Source of the DNA: Bradyrhizobium nanningense
GTDB taxonomy: Bacteria; Pseudomonadota; Alphaproteobacteria; Rhizobiales; Xanthobacteraceae
DNA length: 64,000 nucleotides
NCBI RefSeq assembly: GCF_004114535.1
Contig: NZ_LBJC01000005.1
Coordinates: 310,001 to 374,000, forward strand
Reading direction: 5' to 3'
Shown piece by piece: positions 8,860-17,856 of the stretch. Under the pieces are notes generated by a model. That model was not told where the DNA came from and searched no databases. It saw nothing but the letters and a program-made list of their open reading frames with translations. The position numbers were made by a program, and so were the translations under genes. Position 1 is the stretch's first letter. The number at the start of each line of letters is the position of its first letter.

Positions 8860-9063
8860 ATGCGGCGGCTGGCTAGCCTGGTTCGGCGGTTCTTCGGCCC
8901 GCGAATGCGGCGCCCGATCGATGGGGATCCAAATCTTCCTTTCACACCCGAAGAGTTCGGCCGGCTGATTAGCAGCGGCCGGCGCGAGGACATGAAGCTG
9001 CTGGCCGATGGGCTGGCCTGCCGGTCCATCCCGCGCCGCGCCAGCTACCGCGCGACGCATTAG
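8860..9063 (+). CDS. small hypothetical protein, 67 aa
   Basis: ATG 8860 follows GAGGGAATTGAC, a plausible ribosome-binding site. The product is basic (N-terminus MRRLASLVRRFFGPRMRR), without a signal peptide or recognised domain, and has a central PFTPEEFGRLISSGRREDM helix-like stretch. It sits between the FIST chemoreceptor and the convergent HD-GYP gene. I cannot assign a function; it may be a local small protein or a chance frame. Confidence 0.4.
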   Translation: MRRLASLVRRFFGPRMRRPIDGDPNLPFTPEEFGRLISSGRREDMKLLADGLACRSIPRRASYRATH

Positions 9064-9090
9064 GCCGCGTTCGAGGCTGCTCCCCCGAGC

Positions 9091-10212
9091 TCACCGCGTG
9101 AGCGCGACCTGCTTGAACGAGCGGACCAGCGCCTTCTCGAGCTTGCCTGTCATCCCGCACAGAACGTCGTAGGCCTCCGCGCGAGGCATGGTCGGCTTGT
9201 AATGCCGGTGCTCGATCAGCGCTGCGAAGATGTCCGAGATGGTGAGAATCCGCACGATGTCGCCAATGCTCTCGCCGCAGAGCGCATCGGGATAGCCACT
9301 CCCGTCGAGGTATTCGTGATGGTGGCGAACGGCATCGAGGATCTCCGGCGAGATCCCGTCATGATCCTTGAGGAACGCGTAGCCGGCGGTGGGATGCGTC
9401 TCGATCAGCGCGCGTTCCGCGGCATCGAGGCGGCCCGCCTTGTCGAGGATGGCGAGCGGAATCTGCGCCTTGCCGATGTCGTGGAACATGGCCGCGGTGT
9501 AGAGACGTTCCAGGTCGGCCCTGCCGACGCCGAGGCTCAGTCCGAAGTCGATGGTAACGCCGGTGACGAGCAGGCAATGCTGATAGGTTCCTTCGTGATG
9601 GCGCCGCACAGTCATGAGCCACTCCGTCAGGCCATGCCGGGTAATGCGATCGGCGATCTGGCGACCGGCCTCCTTGGTGCCGTCGATGTCGAGCGGTTGA
9701 CCCAAGGTGACAGCCGTGAACATCGATGCGGTCGCGGTCGCCGCGGTCTCGACGGCGTTGTCGGATTGCAGCGTATCGCCTGACGAAGCGGACGGCCCGT
9801 CGGCCGGATCGGCCAGTGCCGCCAGCAGCTTGGTCCGGCCGACCGTGCTGGGAAGGACCAGCGTCGCCCCGAGTGCATAGGCCTGCGAAATGCAGACGTG
9901 GGAGGTGTGCTCGAGCAGGAAGATGCGCTTCCTGACCTTCGCCAGCTTGCCCGCCCGCCGTTTGATGGCGGCGATATTGTCGACGTCGCGCAGCTCCGCG
10001 CGGATGACGATGGCGGCCGGTGTCTGCGACAGCCTGGAATCGGCATCGAGCCGCTCGCCCGCAACGGTGAATCTCTCCTGGAGGATCGAGCAGATGCCTG
10101 AGAGCTTGTCGGACGTGTCGGCCAGCACATGCAGGAAGGGGCGGGCCGTTGCTGTCCTTGGGATGCCGACCTCACCATTGACGGAGCCGGATGTGGTTCG
10201 CGCGTGTTGCAC
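9091..10212 (-). CDS. HD-GYP domain cyclic-di-GMP phosphodiesterase with degenerate receiver
   Basis: 373 residues starting at GTG 10212, preceded by AGGTGAG. Residues about 25-135 look like a receiver-type fold (FLHVLADTSDKLSGI ... KRIFLLEH ... GATLVLPS) without a clear phospho-acceptor aspartate. The C-terminal half is an HD-GYP domain: HDIGK at 244-248 and HHEYLDGSGYP at 298-308, all key residues present. HD-GYP proteins hydrolyse cyclic-di-GMP to pGpG or GMP. It is the last gene of a DUF2336-PilZ-HD-GYP operon; 50 bp separate it from pilZ. The pairing of a c-di-GMP binder with a degrading enzyme suggests a local feedback module. Confidence 0.92.
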   Translation of the reverse strand: MQHARTTSGSVNGEVGIPRTATARPFLHVLADTSDKLSGICSILQERFTVAGERLDADSRLSQTPAAIVIRAELRDVDNIAAIKRRAGKLAKVRKRIFLLEHTSHVCISQAYALGATLVLPSTVGRTKLLAALADPADGPSASSGDTLQSDNAVETAATATASMFTAVTLGQPLDIDGTKEAGRQIADRITRHGLTEWLMTVRRHHEGTYQHCLLVTGVTIDFGLSLGVGRADLERLYTAAMFHDIGKAQIPLAILDKAGRLDAAERALIETHPTAGYAFLKDHDGISPEILDAVRHHHEYLDGSGYPDALCGESIGDIVRILTISDIFAALIEHRHYKPTMPRAEAYDVLCGMTGKLEKALVRSFKQVALTR

Positions 10213-10262
10213 GGTCTCACCTGGATTGCCACTGTGACGATGTCAGGGGCGGACTGTTGACG

Positions 10263-10592
10263 CTATTTGGTCTGAGCTGCGTTTTGCGCAGGCGCAGCTG
10301 AGCTTGCAGGTTTCTTCCTGCCGTCAGCGGTAATGAAATGGATGCCGGCCGTTGTGCCGTCGATCCAGACCAATTCGCAACGCCGGTAGGCGAGGCCGGT
10401 CGACGACAGCAGCATGAAGAACTCCTTGGCCTGGAGCACGTCCAGCGTGCCCTCGACCTCGACCTTCGCGCCCGTCTGCGATACGTCGAGCAGGACGCAG
10501 CTGCGCCGCCAGGTGCCGTCCGAACCCATGAGATTGACCGACTGCCTGTGGTCCATTTTCACGCGAACGGCTTTGCGACCGTCGAATCTCAT
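10263..10592 (-). CDS. PilZ-domain cyclic-di-GMP receptor
   Basis: 109 residues. Both PilZ ligand motifs are present: RxxxR as R6-R10 (RKAVR) and DxSxxG as D36-S38-G41 (DVSQTG), so cyclic-di-GMP binding is likely. It is a stand-alone PilZ domain with an Ala/Gln-rich tail. Its ATG overlaps the TGA of the upstream DUF2336 gene (ATGA), which indicates translational coupling. The likely job is an adaptor that reports c-di-GMP to motility or envelope machinery. Confidence 0.92.
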   Translation of the reverse strand: MRFDGRKAVRVKMDHRQSVNLMGSDGTWRRSCVLLDVSQTGAKVEVEGTLDVLQAKEFFMLLSSTGLAYRRCELVWIDGTTAGIHFITADGRKKPASSAAPAQNAAQTK

Positions 10593-11701
10593 CGGCTAAC
10601 CCCCATCTTTTTTGCGCCGCGATGTCCCCGACTGCTCTCCTTGGCGTTTGCGGCAATTTCTCCCCAACGCACCGTCCACTGACTGGTCGACAGAAGCAGC
10701 GTCTCGAAAATGTGCTGCGCGCGTTCGCGCTCGGCGAACGAAAGCCTTGTGCCGCGGCGGTTGCTCAGGATGGCGAGCGTGGTCTGCCAGTTCAGCCGCG
10801 AGGCGCGGCAGGCCATGACGAGACCCTCGCAATCCTCGTCGGTCATGACATGCTCGACGATTTCGATGGGAGCCCCTGACAGCACCGACAGCGCCGTGAC
10901 GAGGTTGGCGGTCTCGCTGCGAATGGCGAAGCGGTTCACCGTGGAATCGTTGAGCTTGCCGATGCGGTTGAGCGCGACGATCTCCGGCCGCGCGCTTGCG
11001 TAGGCGGCGGCGTAAGGCAGCTTGGCGGCGATTGGCGCGGCCGTTGCGGTTTGATGCGAGACGGTGGCCTCCGACCCCGGGCCGGATTTCGGCGCTGGCG
11101 AGGCCGACAGCAACTTCCGCATGATCGTATCGGGCGTGTCCGGCCTGAGCGCCAATGCCTTCGTCAGTTCGTCATCCGACAGGCACTTCTCAATCAGCGC
11201 AGCGTAAGCGGCATCAGAGAACCTTGCCTCCGTGTTGCCGATCAGCGCAAGACAAACGCTACGAGCGCCACCCTTGATTAGCGTCTCGATCACCAGTGAA
11301 TCGATCGGCTCGCGGCCTGCGATCGCACATTGCTGCCGTTCGCCGCTCGCGACCGTGATCGATTTGAGATCGGCCGCGGACAGTGACTGCGATCGGAGCA
11401 AGACAGGGCAGGCGACTTCCGGATTGTGGTGCGAGGCGAGACGTTGCACAGTCTTCGGCGGAGCCGCTTTGAGCTCTGCGAGCGCCGTGCTGACGTTGAC
11501 CAGCGTGCTGGCGTCAACCCGCTCGATCAAACGCAGCAGGACGCCGTCGGCCACGCCTGCGAGCAATTCCTGAGATCGGTCGCGGCTGCCGGTGAGCAGT
11601 TGCAATATGCCGGAGATGATGCGAGCGCACCGGTCCAGCGGACATGTCGCAACCGCGTTCTCCAACTCGACCAGACTATCAGCAGGCGAATTTGCCATCA
11701 T
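10589..11701 (-). CDS. DUF2336-domain protein
   Basis: 370 residues, mostly alpha-helical and without signal or membrane segments. It matches the DUF2336 pattern common in alphaproteobacteria: helical repeats with 'NPEVACPVLLRS' and 'LSDDELTKALALRPDTPDTIMRKLL' type segments. Biochemical function is unknown; family members often sit beside PilZ or c-di-GMP genes, as here. It is first in the operon, starts at ATG 11701 (ATG 11698 equally possible) and overlaps the PilZ gene by 4 bp. Confidence 0.85.
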   Translation of the reverse strand: MMANSPADSLVELENAVATCPLDRCARIISGILQLLTGSRDRSQELLAGVADGVLLRLIERVDASTLVNVSTALAELKAAPPKTVQRLASHHNPEVACPVLLRSQSLSAADLKSITVASGERQQCAIAGREPIDSLVIETLIKGGARSVCLALIGNTEARFSDAAYAALIEKCLSDDELTKALALRPDTPDTIMRKLLSASPAPKSGPGSEATVSHQTATAAPIAAKLPYAAAYASARPEIVALNRIGKLNDSTVNRFAIRSETANLVTALSVLSGAPIEIVEHVMTDEDCEGLVMACRASRLNWQTTLAILSNRRGTRLSFAERERAQHIFETLLLSTSQWTVRWGEIAANAKESSRGHRGAKKMGVSR

Positions 11702-12003
11702 GGCAGGAGCCTGAAATTAAATGAAACAAATCCACAATCAAACAGCGATTATTCCGCCGCAGAGACGTTAATTTGATTTTAAATATCGAGGGCGGCAGGT
11801 ATTGTCGCACCGCGCCGATTGCGGAAAACGCTATCGAAATTCGGCGAGACAGGGTTGTCCCGGATTGTTCTTTCAATCAGACGGTTTCAATTGTCAGAAT
11901 AAGTTAGGGATTGATTCTTTCGGGTCAACGAAGAAACCGGAGGAGGCGAGTCCGGAACCGCGGCCGGACACACGTGTAACTCGACGCGGCGTTTCCTATT
12001 TCC
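11702..12003. other. AT-rich divergent intergenic region
   Basis: About 300 bp without a gene between the divergent DUF2336 and AraC-family genes. It is clearly richer in A/T than the flanks (for example TTAATTTGATTTTAAATAT near 11770-11788) and probably holds both promoters. I see no convincing operator palindrome or terminator. Confidence 0.5.
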
Positions 12004-12951
12004 ATGAACAGCATTGATGATGTGCCGAGGTCGGCACTCAAGACATTTCGCTTTTCAGACGTCGACGAATTTCGAAATGCTATACGCGGGCTGAATTTCG
12101 AATTCACGCCTTTCGTACGGAAGATTTCGGCTGAGCAGACGATCCTGTCGTTGCCCGGTTGCGATGTGAATTTGACGCACGCCTTTCCTCGAGTGGTTGA
12201 TGCACAACTCGTTGAGAATTGCACTGCGATCGGCTTCACCATGGACGATCTCAACGTGCCAATTCGTTTCAACGGCTCGCAACGTGCGCGACCCGTCGTG
12301 GTCATTGGCAACGGCGGCGCGGCCTACACCACCATCGAGGAGGTGCAGCGGCAAATCGCCTCAGTTATTTTCAGGCCGGAGGTGAAGGATCGTGGCTGGC
12401 CGCTCACGCTCTCGAGCTTCAAGATCTTTGAGGTTTCCGCGGCCGGCTTGCAGCGGCTGCGCAGCGTGGTTCGCGGGGTGTTGGCCGAGGCGTCCCGGCC
12501 GGTCCCGGCACCGGAGCTCTTGTCGAAGGGCGCTGCGATGAAGGAGTCCCTGCTCGGAGCCGTCGACGAGGCCTTTGAATCGATCGTTCCGGCCCGCTGG
12601 ACCCTGGGCCCCAACGACGCACGGAATTTCAGGATATTCCAGGACATCCGCGCGCTGCTGTCCGACGACCTGTCGCAGCCGATTTATAGCGACGAGATTG
12701 CGCGCAAGCTCGGGCTGTCCGTTCGCACCATGCACGACGTCGTCCGCCGCTATCGCGGCATGAGCCTGCACCGCTACTTGCGTCTGCGCCGGCTGTGGCT
12801 GGTGCGCCGGCGCCTTCTTGCCGGGGCCGATAGCGTCAAGGCGGTCGCGCTGGCGTATGGCTTCTGGCATCTCAGCGATTTCTCCAGAAGCTACCGCGAC
12901 CAGTTCGGCGAGACGCCGTCGCAAACGCTGGACCGCGGTCGCGGACGGTAA
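12004..12951 (+). CDS. AraC-family transcriptional regulator
   Basis: 315 residues. The N-terminal 200 residues form an unassigned sensing domain (starting FRFSDVDEFRNAIRGLNFEF, resembling AraC_binding_2 regulators). The C-terminal ~100 residues hold two helix-turn-helix units: IYSDEIARKLGLSVRTMHDVV and the distal VKAVALAYGFWHLSDFSRSYRDQFGETPSQ, the classic AraC signature. The target is unknown; the divergent DUF2336 operon or the FMN reductase immediately downstream are the closest candidates. Confidence 0.88.
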   Translation: MNSIDDVPRSALKTFRFSDVDEFRNAIRGLNFEFTPFVRKISAEQTILSLPGCDVNLTHAFPRVVDAQLVENCTAIGFTMDDLNVPIRFNGSQRARPVVVIGNGGAAYTTIEEVQRQIASVIFRPEVKDRGWPLTLSSFKIFEVSAAGLQRLRSVVRGVLAEASRPVPAPELLSKGAAMKESLLGAVDEAFESIVPARWTLGPNDARNFRIFQDIRALLSDDLSQPIYSDEIARKLGLSVRTMHDVVRRYRGMSLHRYLRLRRLWLVRRRLLAGADSVKAVALAYGFWHLSDFSRSYRDQFGETPSQTLDRGRGR

Positions 12952-13001
12952 TGCGACAAATCGAGTAGGGTCGCTTGCCGGTTTCGTGTTACCGTCCGAC
13001 C

Positions 13002-13592
13002 ATGAGCAACCGCATTCTCGTCCTCTACGGTTCCTACCGGTCCGACCGCATGGGCATCCGCCTTGCGAATTTCGTCATCAATCGTCTGCGTAGCCGCGGC
13101 GAGGACGTCGAATTCATCGACGCCAAGGCGATCGGCCTGCCGATGCTCGACCGCATGTACAAGGAATATCCGCCAGGCTCGGCGCCCGAGCCGCTGGAAA
13201 GGCTGGCCGGGCAGATTCGCGGCGCCGACGGCTTCGTGTTCGTCACCGGCGAATACAATTGGGGCATCCAGCCCGGCCTGAAGAATCTCACCGACCACTT
13301 CCTCGAAGAATGGTTCTGGCGCCCGGCCGCGATCGTGAGCTATTCGGCCGGCCGCCTGTCCGGCGCGCGCGCCGCAACCGCCTGGCACGGCACGCTGTCG
13401 GAGATGGGCATGGTGGTGGTGTCGAGCACCATCGGCGTCGGCCCGATCGCGCAGACCTTGTCGGCCGAGGGTGAGCCGATCGGCGAGGGCGGCAAGATAT
13501 TGGAGCGCGCGTTCCCGCGCTTTGCCGACGATCTCGCCTGGTGGATGGAGGCCGCCAAAGCGCAGCGGGCACGCAAGGCGCCGCCTTATTAA
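13002..13592 (+). CDS. NADPH-dependent FMN reductase family protein
   Basis: 196 residues from the ATG at 13002. A flavodoxin-like fold is indicated by ILVLYGSYRSDRMG at the N-terminus (phosphate-binding loop after strand 1) and by the signature GADGFVFVTGEYNWGIQPG, equivalent to the P-EYN motif of FMN_red quinone and azo reductases. Probably reduces FMN or quinones using NAD(P)H. It follows the AraC gene by 50 bp in the same direction, so co-transcription is plausible. Confidence 0.87.
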   Translation: MSNRILVLYGSYRSDRMGIRLANFVINRLRSRGEDVEFIDAKAIGLPMLDRMYKEYPPGSAPEPLERLAGQIRGADGFVFVTGEYNWGIQPGLKNLTDHFLEEWFWRPAAIVSYSAGRLSGARAATAWHGTLSEMGMVVVSSTIGVGPIAQTLSAEGEPIGEGGKILERAFPRFADDLAWWMEAAKAQRARKAPPY

Positions 13593-13634
13593 GCCTTAAG
13601 CCGGGCTACGGGACCGTCTTTGAGACAACGGATC

Positions 13635-15716
13635 TCAAGCCGCCCTGACCTCGCCGAGGAAGCGGTCGAACTGTCCGGCGAGATCGCGTGACTGGGTCGA
13701 GAGCTGTTCGGCGGCGACCAGCACTTCCCGCGCGGCAGCGCCGCTGTCGTCGGCGGCACGCTGCACGCCGGAGATGTTGGTGTTGACCTCCTGGGTGCCG
13801 CGGGCGGCCTCCTGGACGCTGCGGGCGATCTCCTTGGTGGCCGAGCCCTGTTCCTCGATCGCCGCGGCAATCGCGGTGCCGATCTGGTCGATCTCGCCGA
13901 TGACGTCGGCGACGTTGCGGATCGCGGCCACGGTCTCGTCGCTCGCGGCCTGGATCGCCGTGATCTGCTCGGAAATTTCGGTCGTCGCCTTGGCGGTCTG
14001 ACCCGCCAGCGACTTCACCTCGGAGGCGACCACGGCAAAGCCGCGGCCGGCATCGCCGGCGCGGGCGGCCTCGATCGTGGCGTTGAGAGCGAGAAGATTG
14101 GTCTGCTCGGCGATGCTCTGGATCAGCGTGACGACGTCGCCGATCTTCTGGGCGCCCTCGGCGAGCGTGCGTGCGGTGTCGCCGGTGCGACGGGCGTTGT
14201 CGACGGCGCGGGCGGCGATCTCGGTGCTTTGTGCGACCTGACGGCCGATCTCGGAGATCGAGGAGGTCAGCTCCTCGGTGGCGCTGGCGACGGTCTGCAC
14301 ATTGGTCGAGGTCTGCTCGGAGGCGGCGGCGACGATGGCGGCCTGGCTGTTGGTCTGGGCCGCCGTCGAGGTCATCGACTGCGCGGTGCTTTCCATGGTC
14401 GAGGAGGCCCGGGACAGGCCGCCGACCAGCTCGGTGACCTTGGCCTCGAATGCACGGGTGAGCTCGTCGAGCGCCTGCGCGCGGCGCATCTTGCCGTCGT
14501 TCTCGGCCTGCTTCTCGGCCGCGAGCCGGTCGGCCCGGATCATGTTGTCCTTGAAGACCTGGACGGCCGCAGCCATCGCCCCGATCTCGTCGGAGCGCTC
14601 GGCGCCGGGGATGCTGTCCGCAACCTCGCCCTCGGCAAGTCGCGACATCCGGCTCGTCAGGTTGACGATCGGAGCGCAGACGCGGCGGCGGACCATCACG
14701 ATGAGGCCGATGCTGGCGATCAACACGGCGGCAAGGCCTGCAAGCGCGATGGTGAAGCTGGTGCGCGCGGCGGAGGAAGCGCCGGCAAGGATCTGCTCGG
14801 CATTGTCGTAGAATGCGTCGCGGACCTCGATGATGGTGCCGAGGCCGCGCTGCGTGGCGGCGTAATAAGTCTCCATGTCGTGTTCGTACTTGCCGCTGAC
14901 CGCCCCGTCCTTGACCAGCTTGAGCTCGCGGCCGAACTCCTCGACGTAAATCGCATTGAACTTCTCGAGCGCGGCGGCGACGTTCGCCGGCGTCGTCGGA
15001 TTGCCGCGCAGTTCCTGCAGCGCCATCACGAGCTGGTCGTTGCGGCCCTGCGAGCGGGCGATGTCGGCCTTCTCGGCGTCGGTCGCCGGTTTCTTGCCGC
15101 CGACGAGATTCTTGTGCAGGCTGGAGTTGAAGCCGCCGACGTCGCGCAGCGTCATCGCGATGTTGGCGTAGCTGGCCTGGCGATAGGCGTCGCCGTTGAG
15201 GATCGCCATGCGGCGGACCTGCTCGTTGAGCAGCGCAGTCACGCTGCCGTTGAGTACGGCGTTATCGGCGACGATCTTCTTGGCGGCGTCCTTGCGCGTC
15301 TCCGCCGGTCCGGTGAGCGCCTTGTCGATGGCCTCGCGCAGCGCGCTGAATTTCGCATTGATGCCGTCGATATTGCTGCCGATGGTCACGCCGTCGTCGA
15401 ACGAGCCGGACAGCTCCTTGCGCACCGCATTCATCTTGTCGCGGGCGCCGTTGGTCTGTTTGCGCAGCTTGTCCTGTTCAGTGAGCAGCGCCGGGTCGAT
15501 GCTGGCGGGCCCATAGAGGATGTTGGTCGAAAAGCCGCGCTCGGGATTGAGGTAGCGCGGGATGTCGCTGACGGCGCGGACGATCGCCAGCCGCCCCTGG
15601 GCCTCGGTGATCCGCTCCATCGTCTGGTATTTCGTCACGGCGACGTAGACGGCGAGGCCGCCGCCCACGGTCGAGAGCGAGACGATGGCGGTGGTCAGGA
15701 GCGTACCGATTTTCAT
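13635..15716 (-). CDS. membrane methyl-accepting chemotaxis protein
   Basis: 693 residues with the standard transmembrane receptor plan: TM1 at about 7-27, a periplasmic helical sensor of about 280 residues, TM2 ([20 protein letters not shown]), a HAMP domain ([16 protein letters not shown] ... [13 protein letters not shown]), then the MCP signalling domain with [20 protein letters not shown]. The sensor region starts [28 protein letters not shown]; its ligand is unknown. Isolated from che genes. It is the second chemoreceptor within 7 kb. Confidence 0.94.
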   Translation of the reverse strand: MKIGTLLTTAIVSLSTVGGGLAVYVAVTKYQTMERITEAQGRLAIVRAVSDIPRYLNPERGFSTNILYGPASIDPALLTEQDKLRKQTNGARDKMNAVRKELSGSFDDGVTIGSNIDGINAKFSALREAIDKALTGPAETRKDAAKKIVADNAVLNGSVTALLNEQVRRMAILNGDAYRQASYANIAMTLRDVGGFNSSLHKNLVGGKKPATDAEKADIARSQGRNDQLVMALQELRGNPTTPANVAAALEKFNAIYVEEFGRELKLVKDGAVSGKYEHDMETYYAATQRGLGTIIEVRDAFYDNAEQILAGASSAARTSFTIALAGLAAVLIASIGLIVMVRRRVCAPIVNLTSRMSRLAEGEVADSIPGAERSDEIGAMAAAVQVFKDNMIRADRLAAEKQAENDGKMRRAQALDELTRAFEAKVTELVGGLSRASSTMESTAQSMTSTAAQTNSQAAIVAAASEQTSTNVQTVASATEELTSSISEIGRQVAQSTEIAARAVDNARRTGDTARTLAEGAQKIGDVVTLIQSIAEQTNLLALNATIEAARAGDAGRGFAVVASEVKSLAGQTAKATTEISEQITAIQAASDETVAAIRNVADVIGEIDQIGTAIAAAIEEQGSATKEIARSVQEAARGTQEVNTNISGVQRAADDSGAAAREVLVAAEQLSTQSRDLAGQFDRFLGEVRAA

Positions 15717-15805
15717 GATCTGTCCGGCAAATAACGGAGAATTATTTTGCTCGGACGATAGTTTGTGCGTGTTAATCGCGGGTTTACGCTACCGATCCCG
15801 TCAAC

Positions 15806-16249
15806 TCAGCCGGAGGCCTGCCGATCCAGCTTCGACAGGATCTCCAGCGTCGCGGCGTCGTGCTCGCCTGCGAAATAGCGGGCGAGCGCCTCGCCGAAAA
15901 TGGCCTGATCGGACACCGCGCCGAACAGCGTCATCGACGAGCGGAATTTGGTGTCATCCGGCGCGCCGAGGATCGCGTTGATGCTGCGTCCCTGGACGGC
16001 GAGCACGAGCCCGGTGCATTCGATCAGGCGCGCTCCGAGCACGGGATGGGCGAGATAGGCCTTCGCCTCGGCACGCGAGCCGATGGCGTAGCGCTGCGAC
16101 ATGGCGCTGAAGCCGAGACCGGTGATTTGCGGAAAGACGAACCACATCCAGTGAGTCTGCTTCCGGCCACGGGCCAGCTCACCCTCGACGGCGCGAAAAA
16201 CCGGATTCTGGGCCTTGACGAAGCGCTCTAGATCGAAAGGATCGGTCAT
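15806..16249 (-). CDS. DUF1810 family protein
   Basis: 147 residues matching the DUF1810 family along its whole length: DLERFVKAQNPVFRAVEGEL, the conserved HWMWFVFPQ, GLGFSAMSQRYAI and LTLFGAV-like MTLFGAVSD. The family is small and cytoplasmic, of calpastatin-like annotation but unknown function in bacteria. Own gene, convergent with nothing; 131 bp separate it from the divergent DUF2778 gene. Confidence 0.88.
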   Translation of the reverse strand: MTDPFDLERFVKAQNPVFRAVEGELARGRKQTHWMWFVFPQITGLGFSAMSQRYAIGSRAEAKAYLAHPVLGARLIECTGLVLAVQGRSINAILGAPDDTKFRSSMTLFGAVSDQAIFGEALARYFAGEHDAATLEILSKLDRQASG

Positions 16250-16380
16250 TGGATACCCTGGGATGCCCTTTCGGGCCCTTGCCGGCCGCGATTATGCCTA
16301 ACTTTTGGCTCCCAATGTGGTAGCTGGTATAGAGTCTCCGGGCGGGGGTTGGGCCCCCCGGGGGTCGATTTGGGGATCTG

Positions 16381-17418
16381 ATGGTTTCCGACCGCGCACG
16401 CGCCGAGAGGCTGTTGCCGCGCCGCCGTATTGGGCGGGCCGAGCGCGTTCTGCTGTCTCTGGCGGCCGTCGCGCTGGCGCTGGGCGCCGCCGCCTGGGTC
16501 GCGGACATCGGAGCTTCGAACCTGAGCGATTCGAGCGCGCTGGTCTCCGCCGCGTTGCCGCCGGCCAATACCCCTTCTTTTGAGGACCGCTTCGCTTCGG
16601 CGTCCGGCAATCCGCCGGCCCGCGACCTCGGCCTGCGGACGCTGGAGCGTTCTGCCCTGAACGCGGTCCAGCTCAAGCTCCGCGACGCCAAGGCGATGCT
16701 GGCGCAGAAGCTTCAGGGCGATGATTGGCGTTCGACCCTGACCGACGACGACCGGTCCGTGACCGAGGAGGCGAGGCCTTCGCAGCGCGCCGACGCCGTC
16801 CCGATGCCGCGCTCGCGCCCGGTTCAGGCGGATCTCTCCGCCCAGATTGCCTCGAGCCAGGCCTATGCCGACACCAGCAATCCCAGGGTCGACAACCGCA
16901 ACTTCTTCGAAAAGTTCACCGACAAGATCAGGCTGGCGTCGCTGACGCCCGGCGACGGCCTGTTCGGCAAGGCACCGGATCTCGCCGCCCTCGGCTACGA
17001 TTCGCGCACCGCGGTCTATGACATCAAGGCCAAGGCGCTTTACCTGCCGAGCGGCGTGGCGCTGGAAGCCCATTCGGGCATGGGCGCGCTGATGGACGAC
17101 CCCGATCATGTCGATCAGCGCATGGTGGGAGCGACCCCGCCCGCGATCTACGATTTGAAGCCGCGCGAAAAACTGTTCCACGGCATCCGCGCGCTGCGCT
17201 TGACGCCGACCGAAGGCACCAGCGCGCTCGGCCGCGTCGGCCTTCTCACCCATAGCTTCATGCTCGGACCGCGCGGCGATTCCAACGGCTGCGTCTCGAT
17301 CAAGGACTATGATCGTTTCCTCAAGGCTTACGACAATGGCGAGTTCAACCGCCTGGTCGTGGTGCCGAGCCTGAGCGGATCAGCGACCGCCTCGCAGCGC
17401 GCGAGCACCGACTCCTGA
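16381..17418 (+). CDS. DUF2778 (tlde1-type) L,D-transpeptidase-like protein
   Basis: 345 residues with an N-terminal membrane segment (about residues 22-42), a proline- and serine-rich linker and a C-terminal DUF2778 domain. The catalytic pattern is present: His291 in LTHSFMLGPRG and Cys304 in SNGCVSIKDYDRFL, as in YkuD-like L,D-transpeptidases. Tlde1 effectors of this family attack peptidoglycan tetrapeptides, but here the membrane anchor and core-genome setting suggest a housekeeping cell-wall role. ATG 16381 is the first start that includes the whole membrane segment. Confidence 0.85.
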   Translation: MVSDRARAERLLPRRRIGRAERVLLSLAAVALALGAAAWVADIGASNLSDSSALVSAALPPANTPSFEDRFASASGNPPARDLGLRTLERSALNAVQLKLRDAKAMLAQKLQGDDWRSTLTDDDRSVTEEARPSQRADAVPMPRSRPVQADLSAQIASSQAYADTSNPRVDNRNFFEKFTDKIRLASLTPGDGLFGKAPDLAALGYDSRTAVYDIKAKALYLPSGVALEAHSGMGALMDDPDHVDQRMVGATPPAIYDLKPREKLFHGIRALRLTPTEGTSALGRVGLLTHSFMLGPRGDSNGCVSIKDYDRFLKAYDNGEFNRLVVVPSLSGSATASQRASTDS

Positions 17419-17485
17419 TATTTGCCTGCTACGGCGGGGCTGCCGTTTCCCCTTCGTTAAGCCGTCATCGTCCAGAAGCAGCCCC

Positions 17486-17743
17486 ATGAGTGATCCATCA
17501 AGTTCAGAGACCCCGCTGCGTACGACGTTCAAGATCAAGCTGAACGGTGACACGCTGGCGATCGCGACTGTCGGCCAGGCCTATCAATTCCTCACCAACT
17601 TCAAGTCGGTCGAGTGGATGGAATTCCGCTCCCTGCACGAGGACGCCGTCGCGGCCCTGGAAGGCGCGGCCGGTAACGCGATGCTGGCGGTGCAGGCCAC
17701 CAACGCCGTGCGCGCGCTGTTCGTCAGCGCGAAGCTGCTCTGA
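17486..17743 (+). CDS. DUF982-domain small protein
   Basis: 85 residues. The spacing VGQAYQFL ... EW ... LHEDAVAALEGA ... AVQATNAVRALFVSAK matches DUF982, a small helical domain largely restricted to rhizobia and relatives, of unknown function. ATG 17486 lies 67 bp after the DUF2778 stop, so the two may be co-transcribed. No signal peptide. Confidence 0.75.
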   Translation: MSDPSSSETPLRTTFKIKLNGDTLAIATVGQAYQFLTNFKSVEWMEFRSLHEDAVAALEGAAGNAMLAVQATNAVRALFVSAKLL

Positions 17744-17856
17744 CGGCCTACAGGCCTTCTCCGCGCATCTTGAACTCCGCTACAGGAACGGGCAAACGGT
17801 GCGCGAAGATCGTCGCCGCAAGTCCATATGCTTGAAACTTATTAGGAGAGCCCATC

